Shown here piece after piece: positions 8,519 to 15,594 of a stretch of DNA of 15,774 nt. The notes below the pieces were generated by a model, which was not told where the DNA came from, searched no databases, and was given only the letters and a program-made list of their open reading frames with translations. The DNA is from an uncultured Opitutia bacterium. GTDB taxonomy: Bacteria; Verrucomicrobiota; Verrucomicrobiia; Opitutales; UBA953. The position numbers and the translations under genes were made by a program. The first letter of the stretch is position 1. Each line of letters opens with the position of its first letter. Location of the stretch: contig CAIMFE010000003.1 of the NCBI GenBank assembly GCA_903840235.1, positions 1 to 15,774 on the forward strand, read 5' to 3'.

Positions 8519-9010
8519 ATGGAATGGCAGGTAAAATCTATCTCACACACCTGTGCTAGTTCAGGTAAAGAACTTCACGTCGGCGACTCCGTTGTCTGCA
8601 TCGTGTTCAAACCTCTCGGCGGCGCCATCGAACGTCGCGATGTCCTCAAAGAATACGCGACCGAATTTAAACCCGACGGCTTATTGCTCGGCCGCTGGTC
8701 ACGCCAAGTCAAAGAACGCGGCGAAGAAGAACAAGCCCTGCGCGCTCAACTCCTCGCCTCTCGCGAAGAATTTTTTCTCTCGTTATTCGATGACGCTGCT
8801 GACCCCAGCGGAGATAAAGCCGTATTAAAACATATTCTCGCCATGTTGTTAGAAAGAAAACGGATTGTTAAAGCGACGGGACCCGCCGAACAGGGACTCA
8901 TCCCCTACCAACACCAGTCCACTAAACAAATTTTGATGGTCCCCGCAATGGATCTACAACCAGAGCACCTCCTCCAAGTGAGTAGCTCACTCGAATTATT
9001 AGTGGGTTAA
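8519..9010 (+). CDS. uncharacterised 163-residue protein with an N-terminal cysteine pair, downstream of tsaD
   Basis: I do not recognise a characterised family. From the ATG at 8519 the protein begins MEWQVKSISHTCASSGKEL; Cys12 and Cys27 sit in a compact beta-rich segment (CASSGKELHVGDSVVC) that resembles a small zinc- or disulfide-stabilised knuckle. Residues about 64-118 are strongly helical and charged (ERGEEEQALRAQ, then ...EEFFLSLF), and a second beta-like segment follows at 126-162. There is no signal peptide or membrane segment, so it is probably cytoplasmic. An upstream TTG at 8483 would add 12 residues, but those residues (MPDLPPLAHVHE) look unlike a natural extension. It lies between tsaD (41 bases) and a lipoprotein gene (8 bases), so it is very likely cotranscribed with both. 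I vaguely recall similar proteins in Verrucomicrobiota, without known function. Confidence 0.75.
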   Translation: MEWQVKSISHTCASSGKELHVGDSVVCIVFKPLGGAIERRDVLKEYATEFKPDGLLLGRWSRQVKERGEEEQALRAQLLASREEFFLSLFDDAADPSGDKAVLKHILAMLLERKRIVKATGPAEQGLIPYQHQSTKQILMVPAMDLQPEHLLQVSSSLELLVG

Positions 9011-9018
9011 TCCATAAC

Positions 9019-9528
9019 ATGAAATTCCACTATACTCTTTTCGTTTTCTTCAGCCTCTTATTCGTTACAGGCTGTCAAACTACACCTCCATCGCACTTCG
9101 CTTCCATTTACGTCGAGGCACCAGAATCCTCCAGCCGCATTATGCGGAAAAATGTCACCCTCCCCGTCAGCGGAATCACCATCCCCATTCTCGGCAAAGA
9201 ATTAACGCTCGCAGAAGATTTACTTAATACCGAAGTTGTCGAAACTGGTGAGTCAGATCTACGCGTTGTCTCGCTGCTCGTACAATTAAACCGCACCGCC
9301 GCGGCCATGATTATGGACGTCACCCGTCAGGCGCGCGGAAAACATTTAGTTTTAGTAATCAATGATGAAGCAGTGGGCATTATGCCTATTGAAGATCGCG
9401 TGGTTGATGGAAATTTATTTTTCTTCGTCGAACGCAAAGGAAAAAATGGTAAGGAAGCCGCCCTCGAAATTAGTCGCGAGCTTAACCAGTCGATTTTACT
9501 CATTCGCCAGCTGGAAGATAAAAAGTGA
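9019..9528 (+). CDS. small predicted lipoprotein, possibly with a SecD-P1-like fold
   Basis: A 169-residue envelope protein with a clear lipoprotein signal: KFHY, a hydrophobic stretch and lipobox VTGC, with the lipidated cysteine at residue 19. The next residue is Gln rather than Asp, which in the E. coli sorting rule favours the outer membrane. The mature part holds VQLNRTAAAMIMDVTRQARGK (88-108, only positions meaningful) followed by HLVLVINDEAVG and IEDRVVDGNLFFFVE. This succession of helix, strand and loop weakly recalls the SecD P1 head region (GKRLAIVLDG...), but identity is low and the idea is speculative. It begins 8 bases after the unknown gene and its stop overlaps the GTG of the M23 peptidase by four bases, so the two products probably work in the same compartment. 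Function unknown. Confidence 0.8.
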   Translation: MKFHYTLFVFFSLLFVTGCQTTPPSHFASIYVEAPESSSRIMRKNVTLPVSGITIPILGKELTLAEDLLNTEVVETGESDLRVVSLLVQLNRTAAAMIMDVTRQARGKHLVLVINDEAVGIMPIEDRVVDGNLFFFVERKGKNGKEAALEISRELNQSILLIRQLEDKK

Positions 9529-10514
9529 GATATCTAGCGAGCACTCTCCTGTTATTTTTCGGACTAGTCTGTGGAGCGAGTGCGATTGAAGTTCAGTGGC
9601 CGACCTCCATGGATACGAGCATCATTCAAGGTCTCGAAGACTATGTTCAGCCTGTAGGCACCGGAAAAATCGAGTCGGGTTGCTTCGGTATGGTGCGCGA
9701 AGAGGGCCGTCGCTTTCACGAGGGGATTGATATTCGACCCTACCAAGTACTAAGCAATGGCGAGCCGGCTGACTACGTTTTCGCTGCAATGTCGGGCAAA
9801 GTAGCCTACATTAATAACGATACCAATGGACCGTATGGACGTTACGTCATTTTGGTTCACGACAATGCCGAAATCGGTTTGTACAGTCTCTACGCCCACC
9901 TCGCCAAAATAGACTCCACATTACGCGTCGGCGATAACGTCGCTCGCGGCAAAGCCATCGCCATCATGGGCCATACTTCCATGCCAAGCAGTCCCATCCC
10001 CGTGGAACGAGCTCATTTACACTTCGAAGTGGGACTGCGTTTAGCCGATTCTTTCAATTCATGGTATAAGAGTCGTTTCAACTACAAGCGTGATCCGAAT
10101 CTTCACGGTCTGTGGAATGGACAAAACTTAACGGGCTTTGATCCGACCTACCTTCTCGGAAAACGCAGCGTAAATACTCTCGAGATTGTTAAAAGTTTAC
10201 CTGCTGCTCTCGCCGTCACCATTCGCACTCCGTTAGCTCCCGACTTCGTCACGCGCCATCCTGGACTCGTACAAGGGAACCCTCAAACGGCTGAAGGTTG
10301 GTACGTGGAATTCACCTGGCACGGCCTGCCCAAACGCTGGGTCGCACTACCCGCTGGAAACCCACAAATACCCAATAAAACCTTCGAAATCATCGGCATC
10401 AACCAACAGTACCGCAACCGTCTCATCGCCCGCAAAATGCTCACCTCCAATGGTCTTAATGCCGGTGAAAATCTCGTGCAGAATTTAGAAATCCTACTCT
10501 CGAATTCGCGCTGA
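9525..10514 (+). CDS. exported M23 family (LytM-type) metallopeptidase
   Basis: A predicted periplasmic zinc endopeptidase that would cut peptidoglycan cross-links. Residues 1-20 form a signal peptide ending GASA. The catalytic domain spans about 45-170: HEGID (His65, Asp69) gives the first two zinc ligands, YAHL holds His125, and HLHFE holds His164 and the third ligand His166; all expected residues are intact. Residues about 170-329 are a C-terminal extension without a recognised domain. The start is GTG at 9525, in a GTGA overlap with the stop of the lipoprotein gene; GGAAG lies about nine bases before it, one of the few plausible Shine-Dalgarno sites in the window. Its stop codon directly abuts the stop codon of convergent yqgE. 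The N-terminal WNG-type insertion at 175-200 (NSWYKSRFNYKRDP) looks family-specific. Confidence 0.93.
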   Translation: MRYLASTLLLFFGLVCGASAIEVQWPTSMDTSIIQGLEDYVQPVGTGKIESGCFGMVREEGRRFHEGIDIRPYQVLSNGEPADYVFAAMSGKVAYINNDTNGPYGRYVILVHDNAEIGLYSLYAHLAKIDSTLRVGDNVARGKAIAIMGHTSMPSSPIPVERAHLHFEVGLRLADSFNSWYKSRFNYKRDPNLHGLWNGQNLTGFDPTYLLGKRSVNTLEIVKSLPAALAVTIRTPLAPDFVTRHPGLVQGNPQTAEGWYVEFTWHGLPKRWVALPAGNPQIPNKTFEIIGINQQYRNRLIARKMLTSNGLNAGENLVQNLEILLSNSR

Positions 10515-11060
10515 TTAATTCAGACTCGGATTAGGCGGAGAGTCTAAAGTTAAACGTAGGTCCGGACGATGTTTGGTCAGCAATGCTTTCCAAAGTTCCT
10601 TCCCTTGCAGTTGCGCAAACTCGCGCTCAAAGGGACACACCACCCACGCATTCAATTTAATTTCGTTTTCTAACTGGCCAGGTGACCATCCCGCATAACC
10701 CACAAAAGCAAAAACCTGGAAGCCCGTTTCCGTAATGAACTTCGCCGCATCTTCTTTGCTCATTCCGTAACGAATTAAAGCGGGACCGCGGGAAGCGAAT
10801 TTCCAACCTCCCAAAGCCATTCGATCAATCGACACCGGCCCGCCCCACTGAATCGAAATCGGTGCCAGCGGACTATCAGAAAATTCGGACTGTGTTTCGC
10901 CGAGTTTTTTGTCGGACGGGCGATTAATAATAAAGCCCATGGCCCCGTCTTTCTCGGAGTAATCATGAATCATGACGACCGATTCACAAAAGTTTTCGTC
11001 GCGTTGTAACGGATGTGAAACCAGCAGTTTCCCCGCTAATGATGGGGCTTTTTTAGACAT
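10515..11060 (-). CDS. yqgE: YqgE/AlgH family protein (UPF0301)
   Basis: A 181-residue member of the widespread YqgE/AlgH family, whose molecular role is not established (AlgH was linked to alginate regulation in Pseudomonas). Family blocks seen are LVSHPLQRDENFCESVV (13-29), GAMGFIINRP (39-48), WGGPVSIDRM (72-81) and GYAGWSPGQLE (121-131). The length is normal. The ATG (11060) shares one base with the TAA of the upstream dCMP deaminase gene (TAATG), so translation is probably coupled and the gene is last in the menA operon. Its stop codon touches that of the convergent M23 gene with no spacer, and no hairpin terminator separates them. Confidence 0.95.
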   Translation of the reverse strand: MSKKAPSLAGKLLVSHPLQRDENFCESVVMIHDYSEKDGAMGFIINRPSDKKLGETQSEFSDSPLAPISIQWGGPVSIDRMALGGWKFASRGPALIRYGMSKEDAAKFITETGFQVFAFVGYAGWSPGQLENEIKLNAWVVCPFEREFAQLQGKELWKALLTKHRPDLRLTLDSPPNPSLN

Positions 11061-11536
11061 TAGACATCCAGCTTCGTCACCACCACACCCGCTTGCTGGA
11101 AAAGTTCAGCGACCAACGGATCATTGCGGTAATCCTGACGATAACGCACTTCGGTAATGCCAGCAGCGGCTAAAATTTTTGCACAATTCACACAGGGATA
11201 ATGCGTCACAAAACAAATGGTTCCTTGCAGAGAAATTCCCCGCTTCGCCGCATCGGCGACCGCATTCTGTTCGGCATGGACGGTAGCTAATTCATGTCCA
11301 TCGCGCACATGAGAGTCATGCGGGGCACCAGGCAGAAATCCATTATAACCCGCCGCGACTAATCGATTGGGATGCTTACCGGTCGACACCACCACGCAGC
11401 CCACGTGCAAGCGATCACAACTGGAGCGCGTGCTTACCAAAAAAGCTGTAGCCATAAAATACTCGTTCCAGGAAGGACGCTGAGCATCGGCCACCAGGTT
11501 TTCCAACTCTGTCACTAATGATTTAGGTTTTTCCAT
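11060..11536 (-). CDS. deoxycytidylate (dCMP) deaminase family protein
   Basis: Zinc-dependent deaminase predicted to convert dCMP to dUMP for thymidylate synthesis; it resembles ComEB/Dctd rather than tRNA adenosine deaminase. Visible motifs, numbered from the ATG at 11536, are the substrate-side block STRSSCDRLHVG (35-46), AAGYNGFLPGAPH (61-73), HAE (His87, Glu89) and PCVNC (Cys115, Cys118). His87, Cys115 and Cys118 bind zinc and Glu89 is the proton shuttle. Between GAPH and HAE, the family often carries a second zinc site with a histidine-cysteine set; here it reads HDSHVRDGHELATVHAE, rich in His but lacking Cys, so that site is altered or absent. A GTG directly before the ATG (11539) would add one residue. 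The gene starts 15 bases after menA ends and overlaps yqgE by one base. Confidence 0.88.
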   Translation of the reverse strand: MEKPKSLVTELENLVADAQRPSWNEYFMATAFLVSTRSSCDRLHVGCVVVSTGKHPNRLVAAGYNGFLPGAPHDSHVRDGHELATVHAEQNAVADAAKRGISLQGTICFVTHYPCVNCAKILAAAGITEVRYRQDYRNDPLVAELFQQAGVVVTKLDV

Positions 11537-11551
11537 CACAAATTAAGTATC

Positions 11552-12469
11552 TTAAAATTTCACTGGTATCCAACCGAGGCAAGTCGCAGTTACACACAAA
11601 ATCGCCGTCAAAAGCATTAAAATGGCCGCTCTGGATAAAAAGGGCACGAATTCCTGCGCGGTTTGCGCCTTCCAGAATCCCGCCATCTGCCAAAATGCCA
11701 AGGGCATGATGACCAGCGGGAGTGGACCAAATACGTAGTTTAAACAAAGAACTCCCACGAATAAATTAAACGAGTAGTGAACTTTAGCGAAGGTTCGACC
11801 CCAACGCACCACGAGCGTCTTCTTCGCCGACGCCGCGTCGGTTTCCATATCACGAGTATTATTCGCAATTAAAATATTATTCGCCATCAAGCCGACGCCC
11901 AATCCGGTGATGATCGCAGGCGTCCACGGCAGTTCGCATGAAACGGTCGCACCCACTTCTAAGTACAGTGCATAAACCGTTAACGCCGTGGCTTGGAGGC
12001 CAAAGCAGGCGACGACAAAGACGTCGCCCAGCCCATGATAAGCAAGGGGTAATGGTCCCAGCGTATAGCCCATCGCTAAAATGAGCGCGAGCGTTGCTGG
12101 GAAAAATAAAATCGGGTGGCGAATTCCTAATTTCCATCCCGCCAAACAGGCGAGTGCAATGACTGCACCCATCGCAATCTTCATTGCCCTTGTACTGATT
12201 AAACCATTCGCAACCGCACGTTTCGGACCGACGCGATTGGGATTATCTGCCCCGCGCAATGAGTCTCCGAGATCGTTCGAGAAGTTGCTCAAAATTTGTG
12301 CAGCCAACGCAAAGCCGAGACATGAGAAAAAGGTAAAAAGGTAATCACTCCGTGCACCGAGGTGAAGTTGATCGCCGTAAATCCAAAACACCAATGTACC
12401 CATCACGACGGGGACAAGGGCGGCCACCAGAGTTTTTGGCCGACACGCATCAATCCACATTAGTATCAT
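11552..12469 (-). CDS. menA: 1,4-dihydroxy-2-naphthoate polyprenyltransferase MenA
   Basis: Inner-membrane UbiA-superfamily prenyltransferase that attaches the polyprenyl chain to 1,4-dihydroxy-2-naphthoate to give demethylmenaquinone. The start DACRPKTLVAALVP matches MenA, as do the first aspartate-rich block NFSNDLGDSLRGAD (62-75; Asp66, Asp69) followed by RVGPKRAV, GLGDVFV (146-152) and the second block NNTRDMETD (203-211; Asp207, Asp211). About eight or nine hydrophobic segments are visible, as expected. The frame opens with ATG at 12469 and a second ATG lies three codons on at 12460; the second gives MWIDACRP, a more typical MenA start. A TATAAT ends only four bases before the first ATG, so the transcript may begin within or at the start codon. 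It heads the menA-deaminase-yqgE operon and implies a menaquinone respiratory chain. Confidence 0.95.
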   Translation of the reverse strand: MILMWIDACRPKTLVAALVPVVMGTLVFWIYGDQLHLGARSDYLFTFFSCLGFALAAQILSNFSNDLGDSLRGADNPNRVGPKRAVANGLISTRAMKIAMGAVIALACLAGWKLGIRHPILFFPATLALILAMGYTLGPLPLAYHGLGDVFVVACFGLQATALTVYALYLEVGATVSCELPWTPAIITGLGVGLMANNILIANNTRDMETDAASAKKTLVVRWGRTFAKVHYSFNLFVGVLCLNYVFGPLPLVIMPLAFWQMAGFWKAQTAQEFVPFLSRAAILMLLTAILCVTATCLGWIPVKF

Positions 12470-12473
12470 CTGT

Positions 12474-12479
12474 ATTATA
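12474..12479 (-). promoter_or_regulatory. consensus -10 element (TATAAT) directly before menA
   Basis: Minus-strand TATAAT is followed by ACAG and the ATG at 12469. Standard -10 spacing puts the transcript start near 12467-12466, inside the first codon; that would favour the ATG at 12460 as the true start, with a leader of about six bases. The -35 region would fall within the pseudopilin terminator stem (12495-12503) and matches consensus poorly. Confidence 0.45.
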
Positions 12480-12492
12480 AATTAATGAGCAT

Positions 12493-12519
12493 AAAAAAGG
12501 CCCCTACTCGGGGCCCTTT
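12493..12519 (-). terminator. rho-independent terminator of the pseudopilin gene
   Basis: Read on the minus strand, AAGGGCCCC (12518-12510, plus one more A-T) pairs with GGGGCCTTT (12504-12496) around a GAGTA loop, with one G-U wobble, and the T-run continues to 12493. It lies 18-44 bases after the pseudopilin stop codon and just before the menA promoter. Confidence 0.85.
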
Positions 12520-12536
12520 CAGAATCTCGTTTAAGA

Positions 12537-13253
12537 TTATTTGGATGATAATTCAACAACCGTACCAGCGGATACAGCCTTCTTCCAATCAGCAGTAGCA
12601 ACACCGGTTGCTTTATCGATGAAGATCGCAGTTCCGTTACCATCATCGGTGGTATTAGCAGTCCAGATCACGTGGGAGTCGCCGTAGCCAATGTGGCCTC
12701 CATCAGCACCCCAAACACCGTTAGTTGCATCCCAAGCACCAGCAGAAGAAAGTCCGCGTGCCCAGAGGAGAGGAATGTTACCGTCTAAATTTTTAGCTGT
12801 AGGGGTGTAAGCGGTCCAAGAGTGGTAGCCGTAACCATCGGAAGGAGTCTTGAAATTGGTGTCGATTTGCTGTGAGCCCACTGCACCCGTTAAAACTTGT
12901 TTTGGGAATGAAGCGCTTTCATTGAGCTTGTCTGCGTCAACGTACCAGATTTCACCTGAGTTCAAGCTGGAGTTGTAAGCGAGAACGGCAGCGTACTCGG
13001 CAATCGAGCTAGCACTGGTGTTGGCGGTGGTGCTCCATGCGCCGGTCTTAATGTATTTCTTACCATCAGAGAAGGAAATCATCGCTTGTACGATGTTACG
13101 AAGCTTGGTCGAAGCAGTGGACTGCTTGGCCTTCTTCATCACACCCTGAACGCCAGGAAAGAGGACGGCGGCAAGGATACCGATAATCGCGATCACAGTG
13201 AGCAACTCGATCAGAGTAAAACCACTGCGTTTTGTTGTGGGGGTGTTTTTCAT
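12537..13253 (-). CDS. type II secretion/type IV pilin-like pseudopilin with prepilin leader
   Basis: A 238-residue exported protein with a class III signal: leader KNTPTTKRSG is cut by prepilin peptidase between Gly11 and Phe12, and the mature FTLIELLTVIAIIGILAAV carries the required Glu at position 5 (Glu16) on its membrane helix (12-32). The mature body is rich in Ala, Ser, Thr and Trp, and lacks cysteine. Its C-terminal part contains GGHIGYGDSHVIW (185-197), resembling the GGH/GN...GDGHV signature of many Planctomycetota/Verrucomicrobiota/Lentisphaerota pseudopilins. No other secretion or pilus gene is in the window, as is common for these dispersed pilins. The gene begins 66 bases after glyA on the same strand, so it may be read from that operon or from a promoter I cannot identify. 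It ends at a strong terminator. Confidence 0.9.
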   Translation of the reverse strand: MKNTPTTKRSGFTLIELLTVIAIIGILAAVLFPGVQGVMKKAKQSTASTKLRNIVQAMISFSDGKKYIKTGAWSTTANTSASSIAEYAAVLAYNSSLNSGEIWYVDADKLNESASFPKQVLTGAVGSQQIDTNFKTPSDGYGYHSWTAYTPTAKNLDGNIPLLWARGLSSAGAWDATNGVWGADGGHIGYGDSHVIWTANTTDDGNGTAIFIDKATGVATADWKKAVSAGTVVELSSK

Positions 13254-13319
13254 ATTAGGTGTAAGTAAAAGTGGAAGAATTGAGGGGACAACTCGATAGA
13301 TGAAATAGTTTGAATAAAC

Positions 13320-14573
13320 TTAGTAAGGCAAGAGGAAACGACTGCATAAAGCGGTCGCAATGGCCTTCCCTTCCTCGATTTTCTGAGGATTTTGAGGGTC
13401 GGACAGAACAATCGCAATCGCCCGAGCAATTTCCTTCATTTCCGCCTCTTTCATGCCTCTAGATGTAACCGCTGGTGTGCCCACGCGAATACCACTGGCC
13501 TGGAAGGGACTTCGTGTTTCATCAGGAACCGTATTTTTGTTAGCCGTAATATGAGCCGCATCGAGCGCCAACTGCGCATCCTTGCCGGTCACGTTCGGGT
13601 GACTCTTACGTAAATCCAACAAACTCAAATGGTTATCCGTTCCGCCGCTGATCAAGTGGAATCCGTGACCAACCAAAGCTTCCGCCAAGGCCTTAGAATT
13701 TGCGACGACTTGTTTCGCATACTCCTTAAACTCGGGCGTAGCGCACTGACCAAAGCAAACGGCTTTAGCAGCAATCACGTGCTCGAGAGGACCACCCTGC
13801 GTTCCAGGGAAAACAGCCGAGTCGATTGCTTTAGCATGCTCAGCCTTACAAAGAATCAAACCACCACGCGGACCGCGTAAAGTTTTGTGCGTCGTCGTGG
13901 TTACAAAATCAGCATGGGGAATCGGCGAAGGATGAATACCGGCAGCGACTAGGCCAGCAATGTGAGCGATGTCCGCTAAAAGGAGTGCACCATTCTCGCG
14001 CGCAATTTTTCCGAAACGTTCAAAGTCAATCGTGCGAGCGTAAGCCGACGCACCGACGGTGATCATCTTCGGTTTTTCTCGCGCCGCCATCTCCGCTACT
14101 TCTTCATAATTAATTCTGCCATCAGCACCGACACCATAATGGACGACGGTATAAAATTTTCCGGAGAAATTGGCAGCATTACCGTGAGTTAAGTGACCAC
14201 CATGCGATAAATTCATGGTAAGAATTTTATCACCAGGCTTAATCGAAGCTAAATAAACCGCAGCATTCGCTTGGCTGCCCGAGTGTGGCTGAACATTGGC
14301 GTGGTCTGCTCCAAACAAAGCTTTCGCACGATCGATCGCGAGTTGTTCAATTTTATCAACCTCTTCGCAACCACCATACCAACGCTTACCGGGATAACCT
14401 TCCGCGTATTTGTTAGTGAGCACACTGCCCTGCGCTTCCATGACCGCAGGCAAAGTAAAATTCTCCGAGGCAATCAACTCGATGTGGGTTTGCTGACGGT
14501 TTAATTCTGCTTTGATAATCGTATCAATCGCAGGATCCAGTTGAGCTAAGGAAATACGTTTAATGGCACTCAT
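13320..14573 (-). CDS. glyA: serine hydroxymethyltransferase
   Basis: PLP enzyme that interconverts serine and glycine while making 5,10-methylene-tetrahydrofolate, the main one-carbon source for purines, thymidylate and methionine. The 417 residues match the usual GlyA length of about 415-420. Visible motifs are ELIASENFT (32-40), YAEGYPGKRWYGG (56-68), NVQPHSGSQANAAV (93-106), LLADIAHIAGL (198-208) with Asp201 facing the PLP ring, and TTTHKTLRGPRGG (226-238) with the PLP lysine at Lys230. ATG at 14573 gives the standard N-terminus; no Shine-Dalgarno sequence is seen. It lies 48 bases after rpiB on the same strand and the rpiB-glyA order is shared with Bacillus. I see no glycine riboswitch or hairpin in front of it, and no terminator between it and the pseudopilin. 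Confidence 0.98.
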   Translation of the reverse strand: MSAIKRISLAQLDPAIDTIIKAELNRQQTHIELIASENFTLPAVMEAQGSVLTNKYAEGYPGKRWYGGCEEVDKIEQLAIDRAKALFGADHANVQPHSGSQANAAVYLASIKPGDKILTMNLSHGGHLTHGNAANFSGKFYTVVHYGVGADGRINYEEVAEMAAREKPKMITVGASAYARTIDFERFGKIARENGALLLADIAHIAGLVAAGIHPSPIPHADFVTTTTHKTLRGPRGGLILCKAEHAKAIDSAVFPGTQGGPLEHVIAAKAVCFGQCATPEFKEYAKQVVANSKALAEALVGHGFHLISGGTDNHLSLLDLRKSHPNVTGKDAQLALDAAHITANKNTVPDETRSPFQASGIRVGTPAVTSRGMKEAEMKEIARAIAIVLSDPQNPQKIEEGKAIATALCSRFLLPY

Positions 14574-14621
14574 GTTCTGTTAATATGGGCAAGAAAGGGA
14601 CGGCGTGAGGCAACGGAAAAG

Positions 14622-15071
14622 TTAGGAGTTTTTAGACTCAATTTTATCCACTCTAACAATATGTCGTCCGCCTTCAAATTCCGAACGCAGAAAAGCCTCA
14701 GAACACGCTATGGCTAAGGGTAAATCTACATATTTAGCCCCAAAACAAAGAATATTAGCATTGTTGTGCTTGCGACTGAGCTCAGCGGCGTCGACCGACT
14801 GCACCAAGGCTGCCCGAATCCCAGCAATCTTGTTTGCGGCTATCGAAATCCCAATACCCGTCGTGCAAATCAAAATACCGTACTTGGCCTTCCCGCTAGT
14901 TACATCCGCACCCACGGCCTGAGCATAATCAGGATAATCGCACGAAGCCGGCGTATCCGTACCGCGATCAATGACGGTGTGACCTTTCGCTTTCAGCGCA
15001 GCGATTAAATCGCGTCGCAAGGGCAACCCTCCGTGATCACTGCCAAACGAAATAGTAAACGTGGTACTCAT
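14622..15071 (-). CDS. rpiB: ribose 5-phosphate isomerase B
   Basis: Interconverts ribulose 5-phosphate and ribose 5-phosphate in the pentose phosphate pathway, feeding PRPP synthesis. The 149 residues match the RpiB/LacAB fold: SDHGG (11-15; Asp12, His13), DYPDYA (45-50), the catalytic cysteine region GILICTTGIGISIAANK (65-81; Cys69) and RKHNNANILCFGAK (100-113). The common CGTG phosphate loop reads CTTG here, a change of one residue next to the catalytic cysteine. The related allose-6-phosphate activity of some RpiB proteins cannot be excluded. Its ATG overlaps the TGA of the upstream phosphatase gene (ATGA, 15068-15071), so translation is likely coupled; AAGGAAG lies about 12 bases before it, a weak Shine-Dalgarno candidate. 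Confidence 0.96.
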   Translation of the reverse strand: MSTTFTISFGSDHGGLPLRRDLIAALKAKGHTVIDRGTDTPASCDYPDYAQAVGADVTSGKAKYGILICTTGIGISIAANKIAGIRAALVQSVDAAELSRKHNNANILCFGAKYVDLPLAIACSEAFLRSEFEGGRHIVRVDKIESKNS

Positions 15072-15553
15072 GTCAGAAAATTCTTCCTTAAGAAATCAAG
15101 GATTGAGGGCACGGCTTCAACCATGGAATCACGGCACTCTTCATATTCTCGATAGTTTCCCCCAAACGGATCAGGGATTTCGCGCGACTCTCCATTGGGT
15201 AATAAATCCCTAAATAACAAAACATGCTCGGGTAGACCTTTAAAACGATCCTCCAATCCCGCCAAATGAGAATCGGTCATACATAAGATAACAGCAGCCC
15301 GCTCGATATCGGCCTGACTCAACAGACGGCTCTTATGCTGTTTAATATCCAAACCAATGCGCTCCATGACCTTTACTGAGTTGGTCGATGCTGGAGAGCC
15401 CGATGTCGTCGATAATCCACACGATATGACATTAAATTTTTCTAATCCGCCCGCCCTCTTTTTAAACGCCGCTTTGAGCAAAGCCTCAGCCATCGGACTG
15501 CGGCAGGTATTTCCCGTGCAAACAATCATCACTGTATCACGCTCCATGGGCAT
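15068..15553 (-). CDS. low-molecular-weight protein phosphatase, YwlE-like (tyrosine or arginine phosphatase)
   Basis: A 161-residue phosphatase of the LMW-PTP fold. The P-loop is CTGNTCRS (12-19), with nucleophile Cys12 and Arg18; the general acid is Asp128 in IPDPFGG, and CMTDSH (91-96) is the third conserved block. The threonine at position 16 of the P-loop matches Thr11 of Bacillus YwlE, which selects phosphoarginine; tyrosine phosphatases usually have isoleucine there (CLGNICRS). DPFGG also matches YwlE. Arginine phosphatase activity is therefore a reasonable inference, though no arginine kinase (McsB) is in the window. A role in capsule export (Wzb-like) or arsenate reduction is less likely. 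ATG at 15553 and an in-frame ATG at 15547 are both possible; no Shine-Dalgarno is seen. It lies 41 bases after purD and overlaps rpiB by four bases. Confidence 0.9.
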   Translation of the reverse strand: MPMERDTVMIVCTGNTCRSPMAEALLKAAFKKRAGGLEKFNVISCGLSTTSGSPASTNSVKVMERIGLDIKQHKSRLLSQADIERAAVILCMTDSHLAGLEDRFKGLPEHVLLFRDLLPNGESREIPDPFGGNYREYEECRDSMVEAVPSILDFLRKNFLT

Positions 15554-15594
15554 GACTTACAGTAACTCGATTCATGAAAAGGTTCAACCTGTAA

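Noticed and set aside
12523..12538. Small inverted repeat AATCT...AGATT just after the pseudopilin gene
   Set aside because: The stem is five base pairs only and the strong terminator lies directly beside it.
14574..14621. Possible glycine riboswitch upstream of glyA
   Set aside because: The gap is 48 bases, far too short for a glycine aptamer, and shows no matching conserved elements.
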